DNA from: an uncultured Pelosinus sp. | GTDB taxonomy: Bacteria; Bacillota; Negativicutes; UMGS1260 | Direction of reading: 5' to 3' | Assembly (NCBI GenBank): GCA_900550105.1 | Contig: URQW01000053.1 | Coordinates: 1-19,184 of the forward strand | Length of the DNA: 19,184 nt | Shown here: in pieces, positions 1 to 6,401 of the stretch | How positions within the stretch are numbered: position 1 is the stretch's first letter | Layout: each line of letters starts with the position of its first letter | Translations under genes and position numbers: made by a program | Notes under the pieces: model-generated | What the model saw: only the letters and a program-made list of their open reading frames with translations | Told to the model about the DNA's origin: nothing | Database searches by the model: none

Positions 1-236
1 GCTCGATGCTCTGGACGCTCTAAACATACGGCGATAAAGGCGGCTAACCCCAAGTCTAGTGCTTCCGGATCAATAACAGCGTTATAACCACGAATTACAT
101 TTTTTTCTTCCAGTCGCCTGACTCGATCTGCCGCCGCCGGCGCCGATACCCCTAAAAGTTGACCAAGCTCAGCCCAGGTGCTGCGTCCTTCAGTCATAAG
201 TCGCCGGATAACTTTCAAATCCAATGAATTAATCAC
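1..236 (-). CDS. Lrp/AsnC family transcriptional regulator (C-terminus cut by window edge)
   Basis: The visible N-terminal part (about 78 codons) is a winged helix-turn-helix of the Lrp/AsnC type: a LDLKVIRRL opening, then WAELGQLLGVSAPAAADRV as the recognition region, then RLEEKNVIRGYNAVIDPEAL leading into the ligand-binding (RAM) domain, which runs off the window. Family members sense amino acids and act as dimers or octamers. I chose the GTG at 236: it has an AGAGA-type ribosome site about 8 bases upstream, and it gives the usual short family N-terminus. The in-frame ATG at 254 lies only a few bases after the expected transcription start from the TATAAT at 265-270 and has no ribosome site. 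It lies downstream of the DapF-like gene on the same strand but behind a terminator, so it is its own unit. The target cannot be named. Confidence 0.88.
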   Translation of the reverse strand, partial: MINSLDLKVIRRLMTEGRSTWAELGQLLGVSAPAAADRVRRLEEKNVIRGYNAVIDPEALDLGLAAFIAVCLERPEHR

Positions 237-264
237 AAAAACATCTCTTTTCATTCGTTTTAAT

Positions 265-270
265 ATTATA
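265..270 (-). promoter_or_regulatory. Probable -10 box of the Lrp-family gene
   Basis: On the minus strand this reads TATAAT, a perfect -10 match in a very AT-rich stretch. No good -35 is found at 17 bases; TTGTTA lies at a 20-base spacing. It would start transcription near position 258, which leaves too little leader for the ATG at 254 and favours the GTG start at 236. Confidence 0.35.
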
Positions 271-314
271 TTACTTAATAAACAAAACATTAACAAGTTT
301 TTTCGCAAAATAAG

Positions 315-349
315 AAAATCCTGGCCGTCATAATTCGGCCAGGATTTTT
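315..349 (-). terminator. Intrinsic terminator after the DapF-like gene
   Basis: The two arms (AAAATCCTGGCCG and CGGCCAGGATTTTT) pair around an 8-base loop. Both sides carry A/T tracts, so it can work in either direction. The only gene ending into it is the DapF-like gene (stop at 412, minus strand), about 60 bases upstream in transcription. Confidence 0.85.
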
Positions 350-411
350 GTTGTATTTGCCCATAGGGATTGACAATGACCTTATGCGGTTGTATCTGAA
401 TGAAGTTTCAT

Positions 412-1254
412 TTACATCATTTCTGAAAAACAGAAGCTACCTGTAGCAATAGCGTGGACCGGCCCAGTAATAACAATATGCCCGTCTTGCTGCACGGTAA
501 CCGCAAGAGTACCGCCAGGCATATGAACCGTAAGATTTCGTTCAACCATACCTAAAGCAAAAGCAGCTTTCGCCACAGCAGCGCTACTACTGCCTGAAGC
601 GAGCGTATAGCCAGCGCCGCGTTCCCAAATCTCAATTTCTAGATTATGACGATCTAAAACACGTACAAATTGTACATTCGTCCGTTCTAAAAAATCATCA
701 TGCTGTTCTAGCAAGGGCCCCCAGGTATTTACGGTTTCCGTCGTAAAAGCTGGATCAAAAATCACACAATGGGGATTACCAATCGATAGACACGTCACTT
801 GAAAACGTTTGCCATGAACGCAGATCGACTGTTCCAACATTTCTCGGCGCGCTCCCGCTGCCGGAATGGCAGCACTATCAAAAGTAGCTGTTCCCATATC
901 TACGCAGATATTTTCGCCCAATTCATCAAGAATGGTGACTGCCACATCGCCGCCAAGTGTAGTCAGGGAAAAATGTTTTTCTTGTACATAACCTTGATCC
1001 CAAAGAAACCGTGAAAAAATGCGAATCCCATTACCGCTTTTTTCTGCCTCGCTGCCGTCGGGATTAAAAATTCTGACCTGAATTTTTTCATCTTGAAAGA
1101 GCGGACCATATAAAATCCCATCAGACCCGACGCCAAAATGACGATCGCAGATTTTTTGGATACGCTGTGGTGTTAGTTCTAAAGAAATTTGCTGCGGATC
1201 TATCACAATATAATCATTCCCTAAGGCTTCATATTTATAAAAATCATGTTTCAT
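412..1254 (-). CDS. DapF-fold protein (diaminopimelate epimerase-like) with both catalytic Cys replaced by Ser
   Basis: A 280-residue protein with the full diaminopimelate epimerase layout: ALGNDYIVID at 10-19, DGSEAEKSGNGIRIF at 66-80, GNPHCVIF at 159-166, and ERGAGYTLASGSSSAA at 211-226. In true DapF the two halves each supply one catalytic cysteine (E. coli Cys73 and Cys217). Here the matching residues are Ser73 and Ser220, and the Glu of GAGET is Tyr216. His162, Glu211 and Arg212 remain. The fold is therefore clear but the two-base cysteine racemase chemistry is not expected; a different racemase, isomerase or dehydratase activity is possible. The start at 1254 is set by GGGAGGAG eight bases upstream; the reading frame stays open for 52 more codons but that extension has no family similarity. 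No lysine or peptidoglycan genes are nearby, and an AraC regulator is divergent, so a dedicated catabolic or amino acid role is more likely than lysine synthesis. Confidence 0.85.
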   Translation of the reverse strand: MKHDFYKYEALGNDYIVIDPQQISLELTPQRIQKICDRHFGVGSDGILYGPLFQDEKIQVRIFNPDGSEAEKSGNGIRIFSRFLWDQGYVQEKHFSLTTLGGDVAVTILDELGENICVDMGTATFDSAAIPAAGARREMLEQSICVHGKRFQVTCLSIGNPHCVIFDPAFTTETVNTWGPLLEQHDDFLERTNVQFVRVLDRHNLEIEIWERGAGYTLASGSSSAAVAKAAFALGMVERNLTVHMPGGTLAVTVQQDGHIVITGPVHAIATGSFCFSEMM

Positions 1255-1326
1255 CACTACTTCTCCTCCCAGAACTCCTCTGTTGATTTCGCTTTGCTCA
1301 CTTATGAAACTATCTTTAGTATAATA

Positions 1327-1385
1327 AGCATTTTTTAAAACTTCTTGGCAATTATTGCGAAAATCATTGCAAAAAATGCTATAAA
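1327..1385. promoter_or_regulatory. Divergent control region with nested inverted repeats and an extended -10 promoter for the AraC gene
   Basis: AGCATTTTTT at 1327-1336 is matched by its exact inverse AAAAAATGCT at 1371-1380. Between them lies GCAATTATTGC (1348-1358) and a further ATTGC at 1366-1370, giving three ATTGC half-sites. On the plus strand TGCTATAAA (1377-1385) is an extended -10, with TTGCGA at 1355-1360 as a possible -35 at a long 19-base spacing. On the minus strand TATTAT/TATACT-type boxes lie at about 1317-1325. The layout suits an operator shared by the AraC gene and the DapF-like gene; this is inference. Confidence 0.45.
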
Positions 1386-1414
1386 GACTACAATAGCAAG
1401 TAAGATGCAAACAC

Positions 1415-1435
1415 CGTAATCACAAGAAGATTACG
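1415..1435 (+). repeat. Small inverted repeat in the AraC gene leader
   Basis: CGTAATC and GATTACG form a perfect 7-base inverted repeat around a 7-base loop, lying between the extended -10 promoter and the ribosome site of the AraC gene. It could be a leader hairpin or an operator. There is no T-run, so it is not a terminator. Confidence 0.4.
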
Positions 1436-1487
1436 AATGAGCAAATCCTATAAATAGCCAATCATATCAATAGGAGGGCTTACAAAA

Positions 1488-2372
1488 TTGATGATTGAGG
1501 CACCACAGCAAGAAATCGCCAACGAACGAGGTTATTTAAATAAAGACTTCCAGTTCTTTCACCTCAAAGACTGTCGCGAAAACAAAATTGAATCTCACTT
1601 TCACGACTTTTATAAGGTGCTTTTTTTCCTAAGCGGCTCGGTCACCTATTTAATCGAGGGAATGAATTATCGCCTCCAGCCAGGCGATATTCTGCTGCTT
1701 CACCGCGGCACAATTCATAAGCCCTTAATCAGCGCCGATAATACCTATGACCGCCAAATTGCCTGGTTCAGCCCTGCTTTTCTGAATCGCAATAGTGAAC
1801 AAGACTGCGACCTACAAACTTGCTTTCAGCAAGCTCACCAAAACCGTTCTTTTCTGCTCCTCCCGTCAACAGCAATAAGACAGAAGCTCAGTATATTACT
1901 TACCGAATGGGAAACAGCTTTGACAGAAACAGGCTTTGGGCACAAACTGCGGCAACGGCTTTTAGCTTTAGAACTTCTTATCGCCCTAAATCAAGCGTAT
2001 CAACATCCCGCCAGCGTTTCTCGTCAAGCAAGCTACTATGATAAAGCCATTGTAAACGCCTTAGTTTATATTGACAGCCATCTTACCGCCCCACTAACAG
2101 TCGATCATTTGGCAGCCAGAGTCTGTTTAAGCAAATACCACTTTATGCGCAAATTCAAAGAACAAACTGGCTATAGCCCCCATCATTATATTACGCAAAA
2201 GCGGCTCATCTGCGCCAATCAATGGATTGACGCAGGCGAGCCGCTCTTAAGCGCCGCTTTAAACAGCGGTTTTAGCGATTATTCTACTTTTATCCGTTCT
2301 TTTAAAAAAGCCTATGGTCTAGCGCCAAAAAAATACTATAATCGCCTTATTCCGTCGAACCGCGAAAAATAA
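1488..2372 (+). CDS. AraC family transcriptional regulator with N-terminal cupin
   Basis: A 294-residue protein with an N-terminal cupin-type effector domain (HFHDFYKVLFFLSGSVTYLI, then RLQPGDILLLHRGTIHKP at about 61-78) and a C-terminal AraC double helix-turn-helix (about 185-290). The first helix pair is LAARVCLSKYHFMRKFKEQTG; the second is SAALNSGFSDYSTFIRSFKKAYG, followed by the usual PKKYY end. Such proteins sense small carbon compounds. The start is ambiguous: AGGAGGG at 1472-1478 is 9 bases from a TTG at 1488 and 12 from the ATG at 1491; I kept the TTG for its better spacing. The gene is divergent from the DapF-like gene, which is its most likely target. Its last 26 bases overlap, tail to tail, the end of the LacI-family gene. 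Confidence 0.93.
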   Translation: MMIEAPQQEIANERGYLNKDFQFFHLKDCRENKIESHFHDFYKVLFFLSGSVTYLIEGMNYRLQPGDILLLHRGTIHKPLISADNTYDRQIAWFSPAFLNRNSEQDCDLQTCFQQAHQNRSFLLLPSTAIRQKLSILLTEWETALTETGFGHKLRQRLLALELLIALNQAYQHPASVSRQASYYDKAIVNALVYIDSHLTAPLTVDHLAARVCLSKYHFMRKFKEQTGYSPHHYITQKRLICANQWIDAGEPLLSAALNSGFSDYSTFIRSFKKAYGLAPKKYYNRLIPSNREK

Positions 2373-3360
2373 TGCGATTCGGCAATTCCATAATCTTCGG
2401 CGGCGCTTTACGGTCATTTTGTAAACGAAACATCATTCGTTTGACACAGGCAGCCCCCACATCATAAGACGGCTGATCAATCGCCGTAATTCCCGGACCA
2501 ACAAGCTCCGCCCAATCCCAGTTATCAAAGCCGCAAACGCCTGCAGCAGCGGGGACTGACAAATCAAGACGCTTCATGGCTTTTAACACCTGGAGCAACG
2601 CTACGCCGTTCGGCGTAAAAATCGCTTTCTTTCCCTCTGCTCCCGCTAAAAAAGCCAAAATTTCCTGTTCGATCAGAGCTTCATCTTCCATAGCCACAAT
2701 AGCTTTCCAAGGTTCTTGGTGCAAAATCTCGCGACAAGCTTGTTCATAAGCCTGCAGTCGCAAAATTCTCGTTCCTACTTCATTTAAAGGCTCACTAAAA
2801 AAAGCAACTTTTTCGTACTGACGCGCCTTTAATCCGGCCATCAGTTCCAGCGTAGAAGTATAGTCTGTCGTACGAACTGTATCAAAGAGTGTAGGAAAAG
2901 TTGGCCTATCCGCTAGAATAATCGGCACATACTGCTTGGCGACTTCTAGTAAGAAAGCATTATTTTTACAAGTTGTATTGACAATAAGACCTTCGACGCG
3001 CTGATCAAGCATTGATAAAATATATTCTTGTTCCTTCTCAGGATTATTATCTGTTGTAGCAATCATCACATGATACCCGTAATCTTTGCTGCAGTCAGTA
3101 ATCCCTTTGACCAAAATGGCTGAAAAAGGACTCGTAATATCCGCGATGATCACACCAAGTAAGCGACTCTTACAGGATTTTAAACTGCGCGCTAAATTAT
3201 TGGGCCGATAGTCAAGCTCTTCAATCACGGCGGCAATCCGCTGCCGTGACTCTTCCGACATAAACCCAAACTTACCATTTAAATAGCGGGAAATCGTTGT
3301 CTTAGAAACACCAGCCTGTTTGGCCACTTCGGAAATCGTTACACGCTGTCGCCGTTCCAT
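2347..3360 (-). CDS. LacI family transcriptional regulator
   Basis: A 337-residue LacI/GalR regulator. The helix-turn-helix is at 8-55 (VTISEVAKQAGVSKTTISRY with the hinge YRPNNLARSL at 51-60). It is followed by a periplasmic-binding-type effector domain: LLGVIIADITSPF, VEGLIVNTT, VPIILADRP, CGFDNWDWAELVGPGITAI and a C-terminal RIIFRGST. The closing residues and the GFDN/WAEL core resemble the KdgR/GntR-like group that senses sugar acids, but the effector cannot be read from sequence. The start at 3360 overlaps the stop of the phosphate butyryltransferase gene by one base (TAATG), which suggests translational coupling; there is no ribosome site of its own. An upstream in-frame ATG at 3393 lies within the ptb gene and is not supported. 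It is therefore probably made only when ptb is read. Confidence 0.93.
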   Translation of the reverse strand: MERRQRVTISEVAKQAGVSKTTISRYLNGKFGFMSEESRQRIAAVIEELDYRPNNLARSLKSCKSRLLGVIIADITSPFSAILVKGITDCSKDYGYHVMIATTDNNPEKEQEYILSMLDQRVEGLIVNTTCKNNAFLLEVAKQYVPIILADRPTFPTLFDTVRTTDYTSTLELMAGLKARQYEKVAFFSEPLNEVGTRILRLQAYEQACREILHQEPWKAIVAMEDEALIEQEILAFLAGAEGKKAIFTPNGVALLQVLKAMKRLDLSVPAAAGVCGFDNWDWAELVGPGITAIDQPSYDVGAACVKRMMFRLQNDRKAPPKIMELPNRIIFRGSTE

Positions 3361-4274
3361 TAGTTTTGCCGCTGCCGCGGCGAAGCCATACAAGCCAGCG
3401 CTAACGAATAGAGCTTGCCTTCGGCATTATCAGATCGAGAAGTCATCACAACAGGATGAGTTGTCCCTAAAATTACACCAGCCATTTTCGCCCCGCTATA
3501 ATAAATAAGACCTTTCGTCAGCAAATTTCCTGATTCAATATTCGGCATAAGAAACAAGTCAACCTGCCCCGCTATCTGACTATCAATTCCTTTATGATGC
3601 GCTGCTTCCGGACTTACTGCCACATCTAAAGCAATCGGACCTTCGATTTGACCAAGGCGACAGAGTCCTGTTTTGACCGCAAGCTCCGCCAGATTTTTCG
3701 CATCAACAGTTGCCGGCATTTTGGCGCTGACAGCTTCATTAGCTGTCAAAATAGCCACTTTCGGCTCGGCAATTCCGAGGTTCTGCAAGACTTGCAGGGC
3801 ATTCATCAAAATGTCTTTCTTTTCTGCCAGTCCTGGCGCCACATTCATACCGCCATCGCTAAACGAAAGCAAGCGATCCTGCCCTGGTACTTCCAAAACC
3901 GCTAAATGCGACAAGAGACGCCCCGTACGCAATCCCACAGCCTCGTTAAGTACGGCTTTCAAAAAAGTAGCACTGTTCACAAGTCCCTTCATTAACACCT
4001 GAGCCCGCCCACTACGTACTAGCGAAACAGCTTCCAGAGCAGCAGCCTGCTCGTCAGGCGCATCAATGATTAAAATATCGTCAGGCAAACCTACCTGTTG
4101 CACCAGCGGTACAATTTTTGTTTTATCACCAACAAGAATCGCCTTCGCCAGTTTTGCATCAGCTGCCGCCTTGACCGCTTCCAAAACCTCTAAATCCTGA
4201 GCTACTGCTACGCTAATCGTAACAGGCCCTTTTTCTCTTGCTTGCTCTAGCAAATCCTTAAAATTTCGAATCAT
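3360..4274 (-). CDS. ptb: Phosphate butyryltransferase / phosphate acyltransferase (Ptb/Pta family)
   Basis: A 304-residue protein of normal family length. It matches the phosphate butyryltransferase group of the Pta/Ptb family throughout: ISVAVAQDLEVLEAVKAA near the start, AILVGD, VLMKGLVNSATFLKAVLN, GLRTGRLLSHLAVLEVPG, PMPATVDA-type and PIALDVAVSPEAAHHKGI, DLFLMPNIESGNLLTKGL, and TSRSDNAEGKLYSLALA at the C-terminus. The reaction is acyl-CoA plus phosphate to acyl-phosphate plus CoA in the cytosol; the chain length preferred is not visible. The ATG at 4274 has AGGAAGGG eight bases upstream; the in-frame GTG at 4283 sits directly on that ribosome site and is rejected. No butyrate kinase partner is in the window, which is unusual because ptb and buk normally pair. 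It lies 41 bases after the Fur-family gene with no terminator between, so fur, ptb and lacI are probably one unit. Confidence 0.92.
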   Translation of the reverse strand: MIRNFKDLLEQAREKGPVTISVAVAQDLEVLEAVKAAADAKLAKAILVGDKTKIVPLVQQVGLPDDILIIDAPDEQAAALEAVSLVRSGRAQVLMKGLVNSATFLKAVLNEAVGLRTGRLLSHLAVLEVPGQDRLLSFSDGGMNVAPGLAEKKDILMNALQVLQNLGIAEPKVAILTANEAVSAKMPATVDAKNLAELAVKTGLCRLGQIEGPIALDVAVSPEAAHHKGIDSQIAGQVDLFLMPNIESGNLLTKGLIYYSGAKMAGVILGTTHPVVMTSRSDNAEGKLYSLALACMASPRQRQN

Positions 4275-4315
4275 CTTTTCCACCCTTCCTGTACCACTCT
4301 CAAGAAAATTCAGCT

Positions 4316-4750
4316 CTATTTGGTGGTGTCATTTTTTTCGCAGGTTTTACAGTAGCCGTAAATTTCCAAAGAATGACTCACCATGCGAAACTGGTCAGCC
4401 GTCATCGATTTCAGTTCATCAAAATGAACCGGACAATAATCAAGACACTCAATCTTACCGCACAACAGACAGACAGAGTGATGATGGTGATGCTTATTCT
4501 TATTCAGTTCGTAAACAGTTCCTTCGCGCCCCGGATAATTAATGGGACTGACAAAACCGAGCATAATAAATAATTTCAAATTGCGATAAATGGTATCAAG
4601 ACCAACATCAGGGTGGGTTTCTCTGACCTTCTCTAAAATCGTATGGGCATTCATAAACTCTTTTGACTCAGCCAAAGCCCGAAGAACCGCCCGTCGCTGC
4701 GGTGTCATTTTATAACCTTGTTCTTTTAGGGCTTGAAAAACCTCTTCCAC
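4316..4750 (-). CDS. Fur family metalloregulator (Fur/PerR/Zur type)
   Basis: With the GTG start at 4750 this is 144 residues, the usual Fur length. The winged helix is EQGYKMTPQRRAVLRAL through VGLDTIYRNLKLF (residues 10-60). It is followed by the metal domain with five histidines at 87-91, C94-LL-C97, C102, C106, and C134-KT-C137. The two CxxC pairs are the structural zinc site; C102 and C106 are extra. I cannot say whether it senses iron, peroxide, zinc or manganese. The start is decided by two facts: a promoter (TATAAT at 4788-4793) lies over the more upstream in-frame ATG at 4789, and GGAAGG lies eight bases before the GTG at 4750. The longer 174-residue reading is thus wrong. It is divergent from the P1 peptidase gene and heads the ptb-lacI unit. 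Confidence 0.9.
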   Translation of the reverse strand: MEEVFQALKEQGYKMTPQRRAVLRALAESKEFMNAHTILEKVRETHPDVGLDTIYRNLKLFIMLGFVSPINYPGREGTVYELNKNKHHHHHSVCLLCGKIECLDYCPVHFDELKSMTADQFRMVSHSLEIYGYCKTCEKNDTTK

Positions 4751-4787
4751 TTCTAACACCTTCCAGCTTCTGTTACGTCTTTCTCTC

Positions 4788-4816
4788 ATTATAACGAATT
4801 CAACCAAGCCTAACAA
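4788..4816 (-). promoter_or_regulatory. Sigma-A-type promoter of the Fur-family gene
   Basis: On the minus strand TTGTTA (4811-4816) is followed after exactly 17 bases by a perfect TATAAT (4788-4793). Transcription would start near 4780, leaving a leader of about 30 bases with the GGAAGG site. Confidence 0.75.
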
Positions 4817-4899
4817 TCCCTTTCTGACTGAAGCGTCCAAGCGTAAAAACAGGAATCAGCCGGGTCATACCGAATATTTTTAAAAACGGAGGCGATGGC

Positions 4900-5874
4900 A
4901 TGATGAGTAAACGAACAACCACCCCGCCAAAACTTGAAACTCTGTCATTACAGGCCTTTCCTGCCTTAAAAATTGGTCATGAACAAGATGAAACAGCCAA
5001 AACAGGCTGCACTGTCATCTTATGCACCAACCAGGCAGGCGCCACAGGCGGAGTTGACGTGCGCGGCGGCGCTCCTGGCACAAGAGAAAGCGACTTGCTC
5101 CGTCCAGAAAATACCATTGAGAAGATTCACGGCATTATTCTATCTGGCGGTAGCGCTTTTGGTCTAGATGCGGCCGGCGGCGTCATGCAGTTTTTAGAGG
5201 AACAAGGAATCGGCTTTGATGTAGGCGTTACGAAAGTTCCCATCGTTCCGCAAGCTGTATTATTTGATCTCACTTATGGCGACTGGCGCATAAGACCGAA
5301 TCAAGCAATGGCCTATAGGGCTTGTGTCAAAGCCTTTAAGGCTGTCCCCTGGGAAGACGGCAGCATTGGCGCCGGTACCGGGGCGACGGTAGGAAAAATT
5401 CGTGGCATGGAATATGCTATGAAAGGCGGCCTGGGATCAGCCTGCTTTAAAATTGGCTCACTTTACGTAGGAGCTCTTGTTGCTGTAAATGCCGTAGGCG
5501 ATATCGTTCAACCTAGTACAGGCAAGATTCTGGCAGGCGCTCTAGCTGATGATCATCAAACCTTCTTAAACACGGAGGAATATATTTTAAAAACAAATTA
5601 TCAGAAACCGGTGACGTTCTCACGAGAAAATACAACCATTGGTCTAATCATGACCAATGGCCGACTCACCAAGGCGGAAGCAAACAAACTGGCCACTATG
5701 ACCCATGATGCTTATGCTCGAACCATTCGCCCAGTTCATACGCTTCATGACGGTGATACGATCTTTACCATGGCTACCAATGAAGTCGATACAAATCTAG
5801 ACTTTCTAGGCGTCCTTGCGGTAAGAGCAATGGAACAAGCTATTTTAAACAGTGTAAATGCTATTACAAAATAA
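4900..5874 (+). CDS. P1 family (S58) peptidase, L-aminopeptidase/D-esterase type
   Basis: A 324-residue member of the DmpA/S58 family of N-terminal nucleophile hydrolases. Key parts are GCTVILCT, GATGGVDVRGGAPGTRESDL, HGIILSGGSAFGLDAAGGVM, GVTKVPIVPQAVLFDL, GSIGAGTGATVGK, and then NTTIGLIMTN at about 244-253. These proteins cut themselves between Asn244 and Thr245 to expose Thr245 as the N-terminal nucleophile, giving alpha and beta chains. The family contains aminopeptidases, beta-aminopeptidases and nylon-oligomer hydrolases; the substrate here is unknown. No signal peptide is seen, so it is cytosolic. GGAGG at 4888-4892 sets the start at 4900 (a second ATG follows directly). It is transcribed alone, divergent from the Fur-family gene, and ends in a strong terminator. 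Confidence 0.93.
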   Translation: MMSKRTTTPPKLETLSLQAFPALKIGHEQDETAKTGCTVILCTNQAGATGGVDVRGGAPGTRESDLLRPENTIEKIHGIILSGGSAFGLDAAGGVMQFLEEQGIGFDVGVTKVPIVPQAVLFDLTYGDWRIRPNQAMAYRACVKAFKAVPWEDGSIGAGTGATVGKIRGMEYAMKGGLGSACFKIGSLYVGALVAVNAVGDIVQPSTGKILAGALADDHQTFLNTEEYILKTNYQKPVTFSRENTTIGLIMTNGRLTKAEANKLATMTHDAYARTIRPVHTLHDGDTIFTMATNEVDTNLDFLGVLAVRAMEQAILNSVNAITK

Positions 5875-5925
5875 CAAAGAGAGTCTTATTTGCTATTTCT
5901 TGCAAATAGGACTCTCTTTGTTTTC
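5874..5925 (+). terminator. Intrinsic terminator of the P1 peptidase gene
   Basis: A hairpin of about 20 base pairs starts within the stop codon (arms 5874-5893 and 5902-5921, one G-T pair) with an 8-base loop, followed by TTTT. It is nearly symmetric, so it may also stop minus-strand reading. Confidence 0.9.
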
Positions 5926-6013
5926 TTGTGCATCATTAAAATGGGATTTCATCCTTTTTAGTTTCAACGTACCAGAAGATTCGTTGCTTAATTGCGCCAC
6001 GAACGTCTACCTT

Positions 6014-6044
6014 CATAAAAATTCTGCGAAAACGAATTTTTATG
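6014..6044. repeat. Perfect AT-rich inverted repeat
   Basis: CATAAAAATTC and GAATTTTTATG are exact inverse copies (11 bases) around a 9-base loop TGCGAAAAC. It lies between the P1 peptidase terminator and the terminator of the small ORF on the other strand. It is not followed by a clear T-run, so its role is unknown. The rest of 5926-6057 shows no gene. Confidence 0.55.
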
Positions 6045-6057
6045 CATGACAAGGTAT

Positions 6058-6103
6058 AAAAAAAGCAACCCATCTAACTGGATATAACTATCCAATTAGG
6101 TGC
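6058..6103 (-). terminator. Probable terminator of the small ORF transcript
   Basis: On the minus strand CTAATTGGATA (6099-6089) pairs with TATCCAGTTAG (6084-6074) around a GTTA loop; one pair is T-G, which is good only on this strand. The outer GCACC/GGTTGC bases extend it with a bulge, and seven T residues (6064-6058) follow directly. That fits termination of minus-strand transcription from the small ORF upstream. Confidence 0.6.
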
Positions 6104-6160
6104 GACGCCATTGTCGCAATACGAATAGAACTTCTTGCTCCGCTGCCTTTCGTATTTTTT
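6101..6160 (-). other. Structured 3' region of the small ORF transcript (two hairpins, no known class)
   Basis: Two perfect stems lie between the small ORF and its terminator. AATACGAA at 6118-6125 pairs with TTCGTATT at 6149-6156, with a 23-base loop; TGCGAC at 6101-6106 pairs with GTCGCA at 6113-6118. On the plus strand the first stem is followed by TTTT, so it could also act as a terminator there. I compared it by eye with the common riboswitch cores (c-di-GMP, THF, fluoride, SAM, lysine, glycine) and saw no match. Confidence 0.4.
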
Positions 6161-6185
6161 ACTTTTTACTGACATTCTAACGCAA

Positions 6186-6326
6186 TCAATGTTCGGCAAA
6201 TAATCCAAGTTCAAAATCAAGCCATTTTTGTTCTTCCAGTAATTCTTCCTGATCTTTGTCCAAAATCTCTTTCGCTACTTCTTGCGCCATAATTTCTTCT
6301 TGTGCATAGGCTTCCATTACGAACAT
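6186..6326 (-). CDS. Small ORF, 46 residues, unknown function
   Basis: I do not recognise a family. The peptide opens MFVMEAYAQEEIMAQEVAKE and closes KWLDFELGLFAEH; it is rich in Glu, Ala and Leu, strongly acidic, has no cysteine and no membrane segment, and looks like one long amphipathic helix. Support for a real gene is good for its size: GGGAGG lies nine bases before the ATG at 6326, a perfect TATAAT lies upstream at 6401-6396, a hairpin-forming leader separates them, and a hairpin with seven T residues follows. The only other start near the ribosome site gives a four-codon peptide (MICS). It fills the space between the P1 peptidase gene and the GntR gene, divergent from the latter. A small regulatory or partner protein is possible, but this is speculation. 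Confidence 0.6.
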   Translation of the reverse strand: MFVMEAYAQEEIMAQEVAKEILDKDQEELLEEQKWLDFELGLFAEH

Positions 6327-6350
6327 ATCATCACGCCTCCCTTATGTTTT

Positions 6351-6401
6351 AATTGATGTATTTTTGAATTAACGTATACATCAATTATGTAATACATTAT
6401 A
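6351..6401 (-). promoter_or_regulatory. Operator-like cluster and -10 box of the small ORF
   Basis: AATTGATGTA (6351-6360) and TACATCAATT (6377-6386) are exact inverse copies 16 bases apart, in what would be the leader. ATGTAATACAT (6387-6397) is an 11-base palindrome that overlaps the minus-strand TATAAT (6401-6396). In all there are four ATGTA/TACAT half-sites within 42 bases. No good -35 is visible. The arrangement suits repressor binding; the divergent GntR/FCD protein is a candidate binder. Confidence 0.5.

Noticed and set aside
1255..1410. 52-codon N-terminal extension of the DapF-like reading frame
   Set aside because: A strong ribosome site lies just before the inner ATG at 1254, the extension has no family similarity, and it covers the regulatory repeats.
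3361..3393. Upstream ATG at 3393 for the LacI-family protein
   Set aside because: It adds a low-complexity Ala stretch read from the ptb gene in another frame and has no ribosome site; the TAATG overlap at 3360 fits coupled translation better.
4776..4800. Possible PerR/Fur box at the fur promoter (TTATAAT half-site)
   Set aside because: Only one half-site is seen and it is the -10 box itself; there is no inverse copy.
4751..4840. Longer start for the Fur-family protein (174 residues)
   Set aside because: A promoter with TATAAT lies over the upstream ATG, so the RNA begins after it; the GTG at 4750 has its own ribosome site and gives the family length.
5858..6049. 63-residue plus-strand reading frame after the P1 peptidase
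   Set aside because: It starts inside the peptidase gene and runs through a 20-base-pair terminator and a second inverted repeat; no ribosome site.
6058..6160. Known riboswitch class in the structured region behind the small ORF
   Set aside because: It has several stems, but I found none of the conserved cores I could recall for known classes, so I list it only as unclassified structure.
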